Positions 27,619 to 39,723 of a stretch of 64,000 nt of DNA are shown here, one piece after another; positions within the stretch are counted from its first letter, which is position 1; each line of letters starts with the position of its first letter. Source of the DNA: Rubrivivax sp. (GTDB lineage Bacteria > Pseudomonadota > Gammaproteobacteria > Burkholderiales > Burkholderiaceae_C); assembly GCA_027484825.1 (NCBI GenBank), contig JAIXSE010000021.1:186001-250000 (forward strand). Reading direction: 5' to 3'. A model generated the notes under the pieces. The model did not search any database, had not been told where the DNA came from, and was given only the letters and a program-made list of their open reading frames with translations. The position numbers and the translations under genes are program-made.

Positions 27619-28401
27619 ATGCGCGTGGCGCTGGGTGTGAGTTATCGCGGTGGGGCGTACAAGGGCTGGCAGAGTCAGCCGGGCGGCGGCACGGTGCAGG
27701 ATGCGCTGGAAGCTGCGCTGACCCAGTTCGCCGCCCAGCCCATCCGCACCCTTTGCGCCGGCCGCACGGATACCGGCGTGCACGGGCTCAATCAGGTGGT
27801 GCACTTCGACTCGCCGGTGGACCGCGAGCCGTTCTCGTGGGTGCGCGGCACCAATCGCTACCTGCCGCCCGATATCGCGGTGCAGTGGTGTGCGTTTCCC
27901 GGTGAAGGGTTTCATGCCCGCAACTGGGCCCGGGGTCGCCGCTACTGCTACCTGCTGCTGGAGTCGAATGTGCGCCCGGCCATCGAGCAGGGCGCGGTCG
28001 GCTGGACCTTCCGTCCGCTGGATGGCGACGCGATGCGGGATGCAGCGGCCCGGCTGATCGGCGAGCACGACTTCAGTTCCTTCCGCTCGGCGGAATGCCA
28101 GGCGGCGTCGCCGGTCAAGCAGCTGCGCAAGATCGAGATCCAGCGACGCGGGGCCTATTGGCGCTTCGAGTTCGACGCCTCGGCCTTCCTGCATCACATG
28201 GTGCGCAACCTGATGGGCTGCCTGGTGGCGGTGGGCACCGGCAACCGGCCGCCGTCCTGGATCGACGACGTGCTGGCAGCGCGCTCACGGGATGCAGCCG
28301 CGCCGACCTTCGCGCCGGACGGGCTGTATTTCGTGGGGCCATACTACGACGCGCCGCTCGGACTGCCTGAGCGCACCGCGGCGATGGACTGGCTGCCCTG
28401 A
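27619..28401 (+). CDS. truA: tRNA pseudouridine(38-40) synthase
   Basis: 260 residues. Converts uridines 38-40 of tRNA anticodon arms to pseudouridine. The catalytic Asp51 lies in CAGRTDTGVHGLNQVVHF, and SSFRSAECQA and FLHHMVRNLMG are conserved TruA segments. Start ATG 27619 gives the standard MRVALGVSYRGGAYKGWQ N-terminus with GAGGGCAGGG upstream; earlier in-frame starts add about 20 residues not seen in the family. Confidence 0.95.
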   Translation: MRVALGVSYRGGAYKGWQSQPGGGTVQDALEAALTQFAAQPIRTLCAGRTDTGVHGLNQVVHFDSPVDREPFSWVRGTNRYLPPDIAVQWCAFPGEGFHARNWARGRRYCYLLLESNVRPAIEQGAVGWTFRPLDGDAMRDAAARLIGEHDFSSFRSAECQAASPVKQLRKIEIQRRGAYWRFEFDASAFLHHMVRNLMGCLVAVGTGNRPPSWIDDVLAARSRDAAAPTFAPDGLYFVGPYYDAPLGLPERTAAMDWLP

Positions 28402-28537
28402 AGGACTCCCGGGTCGACCGCGCACGAGGGGCGGGGGCATCGCACAATCATGGCCTAACCGGATCACGGCCTGACCAGATCACGGGATCACCGGATCACT
28501 CCCTCTCCCTCACTTTCTGATTCCCCGAAGCGACCGC

Positions 28538-29179
28538 ATGAGCCGAACCCGAATCAAGATCTGTGGCCTGACCCGCGAGGCCGATGTGGATGCCGCCGTC
28601 GAGGCCGGTGCCGATGCCATCGGGCTGGTCTTCTACGACAAGAGCCCCCGCGCCGTCACGGTGGCCCGCGCGGCCGAGCTGGTGCGGCGGCTGCCGCCCT
28701 TCGTCACGCCAGTGGGACTGTTCGTGAATGCCCCGGCCGCCGACATTGAAGCCGCCCTGCGCGCCATCCCCACGCTGACCCTGCAATTCCACGGCGACGA
28801 GTCGCCCGAGGACTGCGAGCGCTGGAATCGCCCCTATTTGCGTGCGGCTCGCATGGCACCGGGCTTTGATTTGTTAGACTTCGCCCATCGTTTCTCCAGC
28901 GCCCAGGCTGTCCTGCTCGACGCATTCGTTGACGGGTATGGTGGGGGTGGAAAGGTGTTTGATTGGTCACTGCTGCCTCCAAGCGTTCCCTCTCCGGTCG
29001 TTTTGTCTGGTGGGTTGAGTGCAGCCAACGTGATCGATGGCGTGCTGAAGGTACGGCCCTGGGCCGTTGACGTCAGTTCCGGTGTCGAGGTCGCCAAGGG
29101 CCTCAAGGACGCCGACAAGATCCGCCATTTCTGCAACGCCGTGCGCCAGGCCGACCAACAGCTGTCATCCGGCCATTGA
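28538..29179 (+). CDS. trpF: Phosphoribosylanthranilate isomerase
   Basis: 213 residues, a TIM-barrel enzyme of tryptophan synthesis. Begins MSRTRIKICGLTRE, with the catalytic Cys at residue 9, and has VGLFVNAP, LQFHGDESP and LSGGLSAANV phosphate-binding loops. It is the stand-alone form, not fused to TrpC. It starts the trpF-trpB-trpA run. The preceding 136 bases contain short GGATCAC-type repeats but no clear leader peptide. Confidence 0.96.
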   Translation: MSRTRIKICGLTREADVDAAVEAGADAIGLVFYDKSPRAVTVARAAELVRRLPPFVTPVGLFVNAPAADIEAALRAIPTLTLQFHGDESPEDCERWNRPYLRAARMAPGFDLLDFAHRFSSAQAVLLDAFVDGYGGGGKVFDWSLLPPSVPSPVVLSGGLSAANVIDGVLKVRPWAVDVSSGVEVAKGLKDADKIRHFCNAVRQADQQLSSGH

Positions 29180-29205
29180 GCGTTGCCCTCACTTGAGGAC
29201 GCCTC

Positions 29206-30599
<1,394 letters not shown>

Positions 30600-30603
<4 letters not shown>

Positions 30604-31397
30604 GCCGCATCCAAGCCACCTTCGAGCGCCTGAAGGCGCAGGGCCGCAAGGCGCTGATCCCCTACGTCACCGCCGGCGACCCCTATGCGGATGTCACCGT
30701 CGAGCTGATGCTGGCCATGGCCCGCGCCGGCGCCGACGTCATCGAGCTGGGCATTCCGTTCTCCGACCCGATGGCGGACGGCCCGGTCATCCAGCGCGCC
30801 AGCGAGCGGGCGCTGGCCAAGGGCATCTCCCTGCGGCAGGTGCTCGCCATGGTCCGGGAGTTCCGCGATCAGCATGCGGACACCCCGGTCGTGCTGATGG
30901 GCTATGCCAACCCAATCGAACGCATGGGCCCCCAGGCCTTTGTGGATGCCGCCAAGCAGGCCGGTGTGGACGGGGTGCTGGTGGTGGACTATCCGCCGGA
31001 AGAAAGCGATGTCTTTGCGGCCTCGCTGAAGGCCCAAGGCCTGGACCCGATCTTCCTGCTGGCGCCCACCTCCACCGACGAGCGGGTTCGCCGCATCGGG
31101 GAGCTGGCCAGCGGTTACGTCTATTACGTCTCGCTCAAGGGCGTCACCGGTGCCGGCCACCTGGACACCAGCGCCGTGGCCGATGCCATGCCCCGGCTGC
31201 GTGCCCATGTGAAGATCCCGCTGGGCGTGGGTTTTGGCATCCGGGACGGCAAAACGGCGGCCGCGGTTGCGCGCGTGTCGGACGCGGTGGTGATCGGTTC
31301 GGCACTCGTCCAACTGATCGAGGTCCAGACACGCGATAATGTCGCCAACCAGGCTGCGGCCTTCATCCGAGACATCCGCCAGGCGCTGGACAGCTGA
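30600..31397 (+). CDS. trpA: Tryptophan synthase, alpha subunit
   Basis: 265 residues, a TIM barrel that cleaves indole-3-glycerol phosphate. Catalytic Glu49 and Asp60 are visible in [13 protein letters not shown], and phosphate-binding loops in VGFGIRDG and IGSALVQ. The ATG at 30600 overlaps the trpB stop (ATGA) with GGGAGGTG just upstream, the usual arrangement for the channel-coupled enzyme pair. Confidence 0.97.
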
Positions 31398-31494
31398 TCC
31401 CTGGGAGATCCCTGTGATCTCCCGTTGATCGGCTGCCCGGCAGTGGCCGCCTGACACCTACCAAGGCCTTCCAAGGCCTATCAAGGAGCCCGCC

Positions 31495-32367
31495 ATGAGT
31501 TGGCTTGAGAAACTGCTACCGCCGAAGATTCAACAGACTGACCCGGATCAGCGCCGCACGGTGCCCGAAGGTCTGTGGATCAAGTGCCCGTCCTGCGAAA
31601 CCGTACTCTACAAGACGGACCTGGAGCAAAACGTCAACGTCTGCCCCAAGTGCTCGCACCATCACCGCATCGGTGCCCGTGCGCGTCTGGACGCCTTCCT
31701 CGACGGCGAAGGCCGTTATGAAGTCGGCCAGGAAGTGCTGCCGGTGGACGCCCTGAAGTTCAAGGACAGCAAGAAGTATCCGGACCGGCTCAAGGAAGCG
31801 CTGGAATCGACCGGCGAGACCGACGCCCTGGTGGTCATGGGCGGCGCGGTGATGAGCGTCCCCGTGGTCGCGGCCTGTTTTGAGTTCGACTTCATGGGCG
31901 GCTCGATGGGCTCGGTGGTGGGTGAGCGTTTCGCCCGCGGGGTCGAGACCGCGCTGGAACAGAAGACGCCGTTCATCTGCTTCACCGCCACCGGCGGCGC
32001 CCGCATGCAGGAAGGCCTGCTGTCGCTGATGCAGATGGCCAAGTCCAATGCAGCCCTGACGCGTCTGGCCAAAGCCAAGCTCCCCTACATCAGCGTGCTG
32101 ACCGACCCCACCATGGGCGGTGTGTCGGCCAGCTTCGCCTTCGTGGGTGACATCGTGATTGCGGAACCCAAGGCCCTGATCGGCTTTGCCGGTCCGCGGG
32201 TGATCGAGAACACCGTGCGCGAAAAGCTGCCCGCCGGCTTCCAGCGCGCCGAGTTCCTGCTGGAAAAGGGCGCGGTGGACATGATCGTGGACCGCCGCAA
32301 GCTGCGTGAAACCATTGCCCGCAGCCTGGCCATGCTGCAGCGCCAAAGCGCTGACGCGGTCGCCTGA
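31495..32367 (+). CDS. accD: Acetyl-CoA carboxylase carboxyltransferase, beta subunit
   Basis: 290 residues. The N-terminal four-cysteine zinc ribbon is at Cys31, Cys34, Cys50 and Cys53 (CPSC...CPKC). The crotonase-like carboxyltransferase domain contains [31 protein letters not shown] and [12 protein letters not shown]. It makes malonyl-CoA together with AccA and AccBC, which are not in this window. CAAGGAG precedes the ATG. Its placement between trpA and folC is conserved in betaproteobacteria. Confidence 0.97.
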   Translation: MSWLEKLLPPKIQQTDPDQRRTVPEGLWIKCPSCETVLYKTDLEQNVNVCPKCSHHHRIGARARLDAFLDGEGRYEVGQEVLPVDALKFKDSKKYPDRLKEALESTGETDALVVMGGAVMSVPVVAACFEFDFMGGSMGSVVGERFARGVETALEQKTPFICFTATGGARMQEGLLSLMQMAKSNAALTRLAKAKLPYISVLTDPTMGGVSASFAFVGDIVIAEPKALIGFAGPRVIENTVREKLPAGFQRAEFLLEKGAVDMIVDRRKLRETIARSLAMLQRQSADAVA

Positions 32368-32403
32368 TCGGCGCGCGCGCTGCGACACAAGCGCCGCAGC
32401 GCC

Positions 32404-32435
32404 CGCCCCGGAATTCCCCGTCCGGGGCGTCTTGA
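32404..32435 (+). terminator. Probable terminator after accD
   Basis: CGCCCCGGA (32404-32412) pairs exactly with TCCGGGGCG (32421-32429) around an 8-base loop, followed by TCTTG, a weak U-tract. It lies 37 bases after the accD stop. Confidence 0.55.
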
Positions 32436-32490
32436 ATCAATGGCCAGGCCGGCAACGGACTGGCCGTGTTTGTTTTGGGCCTAGATTCGC

Positions 32491-33924
32491 ATGACAACCT
32501 CTGGCGTTCCCACTCCAACTCCCACTCCCAGCGCCCCCCCCAGCGACGCTTCCATCGCGCCCGCCATCGCTGCGGCGGCCGATCCGCAACAGGCGCTGGA
32601 GCAATGGCTGGCCCACTGCGAGCGGCTGCATCCCAAAGAGATCGACATGACCCTGGCCCGTGTGGCCCGGGTGCGTGACACCCTGGGGCTGGGCTTTGGC
32701 GAGACGCCGGTCGTGATGGTGGCCGGCACCAACGGCAAGGGCTCGACCTGCGCGATGCTGGAAAGCGTCGCCCTGCAGGCCGGTTACCGGGTGGGGCTCT
32801 ACATCAAGCCGCATCTGGTGCACTTCCAGGAGCGCTGCCGGGTGGACGGACGCCCGGTGGAGGCGGCCTCGCTGCTGCCGCACTTCGAGGCAGTGGAAGC
32901 CGCCCGCGGGGACCAAGCGCTGACCTATTTCGAGTTCACCACCCTGGCCATCCTGCACCGCCTGGCGGCCGAGCCGCTGGACCTGGTCATCCTGGAAGTG
33001 GGCCTGGGCGGGCGGCTGGATGCGGTCAATGTGATCGATGCGGACTGCAGCGTCATCACCAGCATCGACCTGGACCACACCGAATACCTGGGCCCGGACC
33101 GTGAATCGGTGGGCCGTGAGAAGGCCCACATCATGCGTCCCGGCAAGCCGGTGGTGGTGTCCGACCCGATGCCGCCGGCCAGCATTGCCGCCCATGCCGA
33201 GGCCATCGGCGCCGATCTGCGGCAACTGGGCCGAGATTTCACCTACAGCGGCGACCGTCAGCAGTGGAACTGGGCCGGGCGCAACCGTCGCTACAGCGGC
33301 ATGTCCTATCCGGCGCTGCGCGGGGTGAACCAGCTGCTGAATGCGGCCGGCGTGCTGGCGGTGTTCGAGGCGCTGTATGAGCGCCTGCCCATCAGCGCCC
33401 AGGCGGTGCGGGCCGGCCTGGCCCTGGTGGAGTTGCCAGGCCGCTTCCAGGTAGTGCCCGGCTCGCCGATGCTGGTGCTGGATGTGGCCCACAACCCGCA
33501 TGCGGTGGCCGCGCTGGCCCAGAATCTGGACCAGATGGGTTTTTATCCGCGCACCCGGGCCGTCTTCGGCGCGATGGCGGACAAGGACCTGGCCAACATC
33601 CTGTCCCGCATCGCCCCGCTGATCGACCACTGGCATTTCTGCGACCTGCCCATCCCCCGTGCGGCGACCGCCCAGGCGTTGGCCCAGCGCTTTGAGGAGG
33701 CGAGGGCGCAGGGCCTGCTCAAAGCCCCATCCGGCGTGGGCACCAGCGTGCATCCGGACCCGGCCTCCGCATTGGCCTCGGCCGCGGCGCAGGCTGACCC
33801 CGCTGATAGAATTTTGGTCTTTGGTTCCTTCTACACCGTTGGAGGTGTGCTCAAGCATGGGCTGCCCCGCCTGGGGGTAGGTGTCATGCCCGAAGATGAG
33901 CAGCCCTCAACGGGCGAGGCATGA
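32491..33924 (+). CDS. folC: Bifunctional folylpolyglutamate/dihydrofolate synthase
   Basis: 477 residues. A Mur-ligase-like ATPase that adds glutamate to dihydropteroate and to folates. The P-loop GTNGKGS is at residues 79-85, the metal/substrate segment is EVGLGGRLDAVNVIDADCSVITSIDLDH, and the C-terminal VLDVAHNPHA motif is present. The first 30 residues are a Pro/Thr/Ala-rich extension not needed for the fold. Confidence 0.96.
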   Translation: MTTSGVPTPTPTPSAPPSDASIAPAIAAAADPQQALEQWLAHCERLHPKEIDMTLARVARVRDTLGLGFGETPVVMVAGTNGKGSTCAMLESVALQAGYRVGLYIKPHLVHFQERCRVDGRPVEAASLLPHFEAVEAARGDQALTYFEFTTLAILHRLAAEPLDLVILEVGLGGRLDAVNVIDADCSVITSIDLDHTEYLGPDRESVGREKAHIMRPGKPVVVSDPMPPASIAAHAEAIGADLRQLGRDFTYSGDRQQWNWAGRNRRYSGMSYPALRGVNQLLNAAGVLAVFEALYERLPISAQAVRAGLALVELPGRFQVVPGSPMLVLDVAHNPHAVAALAQNLDQMGFYPRTRAVFGAMADKDLANILSRIAPLIDHWHFCDLPIPRAATAQALAQRFEEARAQGLLKAPSGVGTSVHPDPASALASAAAQADPADRILVFGSFYTVGGVLKHGLPRLGVGVMPEDEQPSTGEA

Positions 33925-33970
33925 AGACGGCGGCCTCTCTTTTTAACGCCAGCATAGGCATTGAAGCTCC

Positions 33971-34957
33971 ATGGGTCTGTTGTCTTTTCTGAAGCGCGGC
34001 GGTGCGGATGATGGCGCCAAGGCGGCCAGTAGCGCCTCTGCCGGCAAACCGGCCCGGAATGCGCGCGCCTCGGCGGACGCCGTGGATGATGTGCAGCAAC
34101 TGCGCCTGCGCGCCCGGCGTCGGCTGATCGGATCGGTCGTGCTGGTGGGCGTGGGGGTGATCGTCTTCCCGCTGCTGTTCGAGACCCATCCGCGCCCGAT
34201 TCCGGTGGACCTGCCGATCGACATTCCGAAGAAGGAAGGCGCCGCACCGCTGAATGTGCCCGCGCCCAAGGTGGCGAAGATCGACGACACGGTGGACCCC
34301 AAGGAAGCGGGCCGCGCCGTCATCCAGGAAACGGCCGAGCAGGTGGCTGCTGACCGTGCGGTGCCGGTGCCGCAAACGCCTCAGACCGCTCAGGCGGGCC
34401 AAACTCCGCAGACCCCGCGTGACCCCGCCGCAGATCCTGCCGCCCGCAGCGACGTCAAGCCCGAGGCCACGGCCCGGATGGCAGCACCGGCGCATGTCGA
34501 GTCGCGGCCCAAGCCGGCGGACAAGCCCGCTGACAAACCCACCGACACGCGCGTGGCGGATGCCAAGCCGGCCAAGCCGGATGCGCGGACGGACAGCCGC
34601 TCAGACAGCCGCACCGAGGCCAAGCGCCCCGCCACGCCGAATGAATCCGCCCGTGTGCAAGCCATGCTGGAAGGCCACGCCAACGACCGCAAGCTGGCCG
34701 ATGCCGCCGCCGCTGCGGTCCCCAATGGCAACCGCTTTATCGTCCAGGTGGGCGCCTATGCCGACGCCAAGGCCGCCCAGGACGCCCGCAGCAAGGTCGA
34801 GCGCATGGGCCTGAAAACCTACACCCAGGCGGTCGAGACGCCGGACGGCAAGCGCATCCGTGTGCGGGTGGGTCCCTTCGGCAGCCGGGATGAAGCCGAC
34901 AAGGTGGCGGCCAAGGTGCGCAGCGGCGGTCTGAGCTCCGCGGTCCTGACGCTCTGA
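33971..34957 (+). CDS. SPOR-domain inner-membrane protein (DedD-like)
   Basis: 328 residues. A short cytosolic N-terminus (MGLLSFLKRGG) is followed by one membrane span at about 52-70 (RLIGSVVLVGVGVIVFPLLF), a long Pro/Ala/Lys/Asp-rich periplasmic linker, and a C-terminal SPOR domain at about 252-328 (FIVQVGAYADAKAAQDARSKVERMG). SPOR domains bind septal peptidoglycan strands, so a role in division is likely. In E. coli dedD also lies between folC and cvpA, which supports the assignment. Confidence 0.9.
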   Translation: MGLLSFLKRGGADDGAKAASSASAGKPARNARASADAVDDVQQLRLRARRRLIGSVVLVGVGVIVFPLLFETHPRPIPVDLPIDIPKKEGAAPLNVPAPKVAKIDDTVDPKEAGRAVIQETAEQVAADRAVPVPQTPQTAQAGQTPQTPRDPAADPAARSDVKPEATARMAAPAHVESRPKPADKPADKPTDTRVADAKPAKPDARTDSRSDSRTEAKRPATPNESARVQAMLEGHANDRKLADAAAAAVPNGNRFIVQVGAYADAKAAQDARSKVERMGLKTYTQAVETPDGKRIRVRVGPFGSRDEADKVAAKVRSGGLSSAVLTL

Positions 34958-34964
34958 CGGCCCG

Positions 34965-35462
34965 ATGATGAGCTGGGTCGACCTCGCACTGCTGGCCATG
35001 CTGGTCATCTCCATCCTGCTGGGCGTCTGGCGGGGGCTGGTGTTCGAGGTGATGACCATCGTGGGCTGGCTGGTGGCCTGGATGGCGGCGCCGTTTGTGT
35101 CGCCCTGGATCGAGCATCTGCTGCCGCAGGACAAATGGAGCCCGACGCTGCTGCATGCGCTGGGCCTGGTGCTGGCGTTCCTGCTGGTGCTGCTGCTGTG
35201 GGGCCTGGGCGCCAAGCTGGTGCGTGCGCTGATCCAGGCGACGCCGCTGAGCATCCTGGACCGTCTGGGCGGTGCGGTCTTTGGCGTGCTGCGGGGCGTG
35301 TTGCTGGGCTTGGTGGTGGCCGTGGTGGTGGGCATGACGCCGGCCGTGCAGTCCCCGTCCTGGAAAGAATCGCTGCTGGCACCCTGGCTGCAGGGTACTC
35401 TGGTGCAGGTCCGGCCGCTGCTGCCGCAGGCCCTGCACGACTACATTCCCATTCCGGCCTGA
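34965..35462 (+). CDS. cvpA: CvpA family membrane protein
   Basis: 165 residues with four hydrophobic spans (VDLALLAMLVISILLGV; VFEVMTIVGWLVAWMAAPFV; LLHALGLVLAFLLVLLLWGLG; GVLRGVLLGLVVAVVVG). It is named for colicin V production in E. coli; the wider role is in envelope homeostasis. It is 7 bases downstream of the SPOR gene and directly upstream of purF, the classic cvpA-purF arrangement. The start could be either of two adjacent ATG codons. Confidence 0.93.
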   Translation: MMSWVDLALLAMLVISILLGVWRGLVFEVMTIVGWLVAWMAAPFVSPWIEHLLPQDKWSPTLLHALGLVLAFLLVLLLWGLGAKLVRALIQATPLSILDRLGGAVFGVLRGVLLGLVVAVVVGMTPAVQSPSWKESLLAPWLQGTLVQVRPLLPQALHDYIPIPA

Positions 35463-35482
35463 CCTCCACAAGTGGTCAGGCC
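35456..35482 (+). promoter_or_regulatory. Perfect hairpin overlapping the cvpA stop codon, upstream of purF
   Basis: GGCCTGACC (35456-35464) and GGTCAGGCC (35474-35482) are exact reverse complements with a 9-base loop. The cvpA TGA lies in the left arm. It sits 31 bases before the purF ATG and could act as an attenuator, partial terminator or stabiliser. The U-run is weak. Confidence 0.4.
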
Positions 35483-35513
35483 TCATTGTTCTCTGTGATT
35501 TGAAGGATCAGGC

Positions 35514-37025
35514 ATGTGTGGCATCGTCGGTGTGATTTCCAAGGCGCCGGTCAACCAGCTCATTTATGACGCGCTGCTGCTGTTGCAGCACCGCGGGCAG
35601 GATGCAGCAGGCATCGTCACCATGCAGGGCAAGAAGTGCTTCATGCACAAGGCGCGCGGCATGGTGCGGGACGTGTTCCGCACCCGCAACATGCGGGCGC
35701 TTCCCGGCACGGTGGGGCTGGGTCAGGTCCGTTATCCGACGGCCGGCAATGCCTACAGCGAGGAAGAGGCCCAGCCCTTCTACGTCAACGCGCCCTACGG
35801 CATCGTGCTGGTGCACAACGGCAACCTGACTAATGCCCATGCCTTGAAGGACCAGCTCTTCGAGGTGGACCGCCGCCACATCAACACCGAAAGCGACACC
35901 GAGGTGCTGATCAACGTGCTGGCCCACGAGCTGGAGATGGCCGGTCGTGAGCTGCCCCTGACGCCCGCTTCCGTCTTCAAGGCGGTGAGCGAGGTGCACA
36001 AGCGCATCAAGGGATCCTATGCGGTGATCGCGCTGATCGCCGGTCACGGTCTGCTGGCCTTCCGCGATCCCTTTGGCATTCGTCCGCTGTGCTTTGGCCA
36101 GACGGCCGAGGGCGATGTGATGGTGGCCAGCGAAAGCGTGGCGCTGGAAGGCACCGGCCATCAGCTGACCCGCGACGTCGCCCCCGGCGAGGCGCTGTTC
36201 ATCGATACCCAGGGCACCGTGCACACCCAGCAGTGCGCCGAGAATCCGACGCTCAACCCCTGCATGTTCGAGTTCGTCTACCTGGCGCGCCCGGACTCGG
36301 TGATGGACGGCATCTCGGTGTATCAGTCCCGCCTGAACATGGGCGAGACCTTGGCTCAGCGCCTGATCTCCACCATTCCGCCGACCGAAATCGATGTGGT
36401 GATCCCGATTCCGGAGTCCAGCCGTCCCTCGGCCATGCAGCTGGCCCACCGCATTGGCAAGCCCTATCGCGAAGGCTTCGTGAAGAACCGCTATGTGGGG
36501 CGGACCTTCATCATGCCGGGGCAGTCCACTCGCAAGAAGTCGGTGCGTCAGAAGCTCAATGCCATCGGCCTGGAGTTCAAGGACCGCAATGTGCTGCTGG
36601 TGGATGACTCCATCGTGCGGGGCACCACCTCCAAGGAAATCGTGCAGATGGCCCGTGAGGCTGGTGCCCGCAAGGTCTATCTGGCCTCGGCCGCGCCGCC
36701 GGTGCGCTTCCCCAATGTCTACGGCATCGACATGCCGACCAAGGAAGAGCTGATTGCCCATGGCCGCTCGATCGAAGAGATCCGCCAGTTCATCGGCGCC
36801 GATGCGCTGATCTATCAGGATGTGGATGCGATGAAGCGCGTGGTCGCCCAACTGCGTCCGGGGTTGAACGGCTTTGAGGCGTCCTGCTTTGACGGCCGCT
36901 ACATCACCGGCGATGTGTCGGCGGAAGACTTCGCCACCATGCAGGCGCAGCGCAAGTCGCAGGCCGAGGAAGACGACCTGCCGGCCCGCAGCCGTCTGGC
37001 CCTGCAAAGCGGAGGTGACCAGTGA
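35514..37025 (+). CDS. purF: Amidophosphoribosyltransferase
   Basis: 503 residues, first committed step of purine synthesis (PRPP plus glutamine to phosphoribosylamine). The N-terminal glutaminase begins MCGIVGVIS, with Cys2 as nucleophile after Met removal, and has [10 protein letters not shown]. The C-terminal phosphoribosyltransferase has the PRPP loop [22 protein letters not shown] precedes the ATG. Its end overlaps metZ by 4 bases. Confidence 0.97.
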   Translation: MCGIVGVISKAPVNQLIYDALLLLQHRGQDAAGIVTMQGKKCFMHKARGMVRDVFRTRNMRALPGTVGLGQVRYPTAGNAYSEEEAQPFYVNAPYGIVLVHNGNLTNAHALKDQLFEVDRRHINTESDTEVLINVLAHELEMAGRELPLTPASVFKAVSEVHKRIKGSYAVIALIAGHGLLAFRDPFGIRPLCFGQTAEGDVMVASESVALEGTGHQLTRDVAPGEALFIDTQGTVHTQQCAENPTLNPCMFEFVYLARPDSVMDGISVYQSRLNMGETLAQRLISTIPPTEIDVVIPIPESSRPSAMQLAHRIGKPYREGFVKNRYVGRTFIMPGQSTRKKSVRQKLNAIGLEFKDRNVLLVDDSIVRGTTSKEIVQMAREAGARKVYLASAAPPVRFPNVYGIDMPTKEELIAHGRSIEEIRQFIGADALIYQDVDAMKRVVAQLRPGLNGFEASCFDGRYITGDVSAEDFATMQAQRKSQAEEDDLPARSRLALQSGGDQ

Positions 37026-38284
37026 GCGCAGGCGCAGGCTCTCCGACCGACTCGAAGAAGGGCGGCATTCCCCGCGTGGAGCTGCCGCAGGATGCGCGCC
37101 TGGCCACGCTGGCGGTGCGTGAAGGCCTGCCGCCCACGCCCTGGGGCGAGAACTCCGAAGCCCTGTTTCTGACCAGCTCCTTCGTGCATCCGGACGCGGC
37201 CACCGCCGCTCGCCGGTTTGCCAATGAGGAAGAGGCCTTTGTCTACAGCCGCTTCTCCAACCCGACGGTCATGATGATGGAGCGTCGCCTGGCGGCGCTG
37301 GAAGGCACCGAGGCCTGCATTGGCACGTCCTCGGGCATGTCGGCCATCATGCTGCTGGTCATGGGCCTGCTCAAGGCTGGTGACCATGTGGTGTGCTCGC
37401 GGTCGGTCTTCGGCTCCACCATCAAGCTGCTGCAGGGGGAGTTCGGTAAGTTCGGCGTGCAGGTCAGCTTCGTCTCGCAGACCGACTTGTCCGAGTGGAA
37501 GGCCGCGCTGCAGCCCAACACCCGGCTGCTGTTCGCCGAGACGCCGACCAATCCGCTGACCGAAGTCTGCGACGTGGCGGCGCTGGCCGAGATCGCCCAC
37601 GGCCATGGGGCGCTGCTGGCGGTGGACAACTGCTTCGCCTCCCCGGCCTTGCAGCAACCCGCACGGATGGGCGCGGATTTCATCATCCATTCGGGCACCA
37701 AGTATCTGGACGGGCAGGGCCGGGTGATCGCCGGCGCCATCTGCGCCAGTGCGCACTACATCGACAACGTCTTCACGCCGGTCATGCGCAGCGTGGGCAT
37801 GTCGCTGTCGCCCTTCAATGCGTGGGTCGTGCTCAAGGGCATGGAGACGCTGGGCGTGCGCATGAAGGCGCAGACCGACAGCGCAGCTCAACTGGCCGAG
37901 TGGCTGGAAGCGCATCCGTCGATCGAACGGGTCTACTACCCAGGCCTGAAGTCGCATCCCCAGCATGAACTGGCCATGCGCCAGCAAAACGGGCAGGGTG
38001 GGGCGGTGGTGTCGTTCATCGTGCGCAGCCAGGCTGATGCGCAGGACGGTGGCCGTGCGGCCGCCTTCCATGTCATCGACCACACCCGCATCTGCTCGAT
38101 CACCGCCAATCTGGGCGACACCAAGACCACCATCACCCATCCCGCCAGCACCTCGCACGGACGTCTGACCGAGGTCCAGCGCCAGGCGGCGGGCATCACC
38201 CAGGGACTGATCCGCGTTGCGGTCGGCCTGGAAGACATCGAAGACCTGAAGGCTGACCTGGCCCGAGGCTTGAATTCACTATGA
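37022..38284 (+). CDS. metZ: O-succinylhomoserine sulfhydrylase
   Basis: 420 residues, Cys/Met-metabolism PLP enzyme, expected to form homocysteine directly from O-succinylhomoserine and sulfide. The PLP lysine is Lys227 in [13 protein letters not shown]. Other markers are [19 protein letters not shown] and [22 protein letters not shown]. It starts with GTG overlapping the purF stop, with GGAGGTGA upstream. The purF-metZ pairing is typical of betaproteobacteria and pseudomonads. Confidence 0.93.
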   Translation: MSAGAGSPTDSKKGGIPRVELPQDARLATLAVREGLPPTPWGENSEALFLTSSFVHPDAATAARRFANEEEAFVYSRFSNPTVMMMERRLAALEGTEACIGTSSGMSAIMLLVMGLLKAGDHVVCSRSVFGSTIKLLQGEFGKFGVQVSFVSQTDLSEWKAALQPNTRLLFAETPTNPLTEVCDVAALAEIAHGHGALLAVDNCFASPALQQPARMGADFIIHSGTKYLDGQGRVIAGAICASAHYIDNVFTPVMRSVGMSLSPFNAWVVLKGMETLGVRMKAQTDSAAQLAEWLEAHPSIERVYYPGLKSHPQHELAMRQQNGQGGAVVSFIVRSQADAQDGGRAAAFHVIDHTRICSITANLGDTKTTITHPASTSHGRLTEVQRQAAGITQGLIRVAVGLEDIEDLKADLARGLNSL

Positions 38285-39708
38285 GCTCCCCTGTGATCCG
38301 CACCCGCATCGCGCCGTCGCCGACTGGCTTCCTGCACCTGGGCACTGCCCGCACCGCCCTGTTCTCCTGGGCCTATGCCCGTCATCACGGCGGCGAGTTC
38401 GTGCTGCGCATTGAAGACACCGACGTGGCCCGCTCCACCCAGGATTCGGTCGAGCAGATCCTGGCCTCCATGCAGTGGCTGGGCCTGGGCTACGACGAAG
38501 GTCCGGTCTATCAGATGCAGCGCCTGGCGCGCTACCACGCCGTGGTGCAGCAAATGATTGAGGCTGGCACGGCCTACTACTGCTACTGCACGCCCGCCGA
38601 GCTGGACGAGATGCGTGAAGGCCAGAAGGCTCGCGGTGAGAAGACCCGCTACGACGGCCGCTGGCGTCCGGAGCCTGGCAAGACGCTGCCGCCGGTGCCG
38701 GCCGATGTGAAGCCGGTGGTGCGCTTCAAGAATCCGCTGGAAGGGGATGTGACCTGGGACGACCTGGTCAAGGGCCCGATCACCATCAACAACCGCGAGA
38801 TCGATGACCTGATCATCATGCGTCCCGCCGATGCGCAGGCCGGCGAGGGCGCTCTGGGCGTGCCGACCTACAACTTCGCCGTGGTGGTGGATGACTGGGA
38901 CATGGCCATCACCCATGTGTTCCGCGGCGATGAACACATCAACAACACGCCGTGGCAGATCAACATCTTCCGCGCGCTGGGGGCGCCGCTGCCGCAGTTC
39001 GGGCACATCCCCGTGATTCTGGGGGATGACGGTCTGAAGCTGTCAAAGCGCCGGGGCGCGGTCAGTGTTACCGCCTACGAAGAGAACGGCTACCTGCCCG
39101 AGGGCATGCTGAACTATCTGGCCCGCCTGGGCTGGAGTCATGGGGACGACGAGCTGTTCACCCGAGACCAGCTGGTGCAGTGGTTTGACGGCACCCACAT
39201 TTCCAAGAGCCCGGCCCAGTGGGATCCGGCCAAGCTGGAATGGGTCAATGCCCACTACATCAAGCAGGCGGATGACGAGCGTCTGGCGACGCTGGTGACA
39301 GCCCAACTGGCCAAGCGCGGCCTGGCGGCGCCGGAGCGGTTGCCGGCCCTGTGCGCCTTGTTCAAGGACCGCTGCAGCACCACCGTTGCACTGGCCGACT
39401 GGCTGGCCATGTATGTGGCGCCGGTGACGCCGTCGGACGAGGACAAGGCCACGCACCTGACGGACGCCGTCAAACCCGCCATTCACACGCTGGCCGACAA
39501 GCTGGATGCGCTGGCACCGGCCGACTGGACGAAGGCGGCCATCAGCGCAGCCATCAAGGAAACCATCACGGCCCACGGTCTGAAGATGCCGCAACTGGCC
39601 ATCCCGGTGCGGGTGCTGGTGTGCGGTCGTGCACAGACGCCCTCCGTGGATGCGGTGTTGGAACTGTTCAACAAAGAAATTTTGGTGAACCGCTTGCGTT
39701 CCGTTTAA
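38281..39708 (+). CDS. gltX: Glutamyl-tRNA synthetase
   Basis: 475 residues, class I synthetase. The HIGH-type motif appears as FLHLGTAR near residue 20, and the KMSKS-type loop as KLSKR at residues 253-257. [11 protein letters not shown] and EDGPVYQ-like segments confirm Glu specificity over the Gln form. The ATG overlaps the metZ stop by 4 bases. The gene is directly upstream of a tRNA cluster containing two tRNA-Glu genes. Confidence 0.97.
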   Translation: MSSPVIRTRIAPSPTGFLHLGTARTALFSWAYARHHGGEFVLRIEDTDVARSTQDSVEQILASMQWLGLGYDEGPVYQMQRLARYHAVVQQMIEAGTAYYCYCTPAELDEMREGQKARGEKTRYDGRWRPEPGKTLPPVPADVKPVVRFKNPLEGDVTWDDLVKGPITINNREIDDLIIMRPADAQAGEGALGVPTYNFAVVVDDWDMAITHVFRGDEHINNTPWQINIFRALGAPLPQFGHIPVILGDDGLKLSKRRGAVSVTAYEENGYLPEGMLNYLARLGWSHGDDELFTRDQLVQWFDGTHISKSPAQWDPAKLEWVNAHYIKQADDERLATLVTAQLAKRGLAAPERLPALCALFKDRCSTTVALADWLAMYVAPVTPSDEDKATHLTDAVKPAIHTLADKLDALAPADWTKAAISAAIKETITAHGLKMPQLAIPVRVLVCGRAQTPSVDAVLELFNKEILVNRLRSV

Positions 39709-39723
39709 AACTCGTTCTATACT
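39694..39723 (+). promoter_or_regulatory. Putative sigma70 promoter at the 3' end of gltX
   Basis: TTGCGT (39694-39699) and TATACT (39718-39723) with an 18-base spacer; the -10 box is a near-consensus match. The -35 lies inside the last gltX codons. It points toward the tRNA cluster 310 bases downstream and may drive it. Confidence 0.45.
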
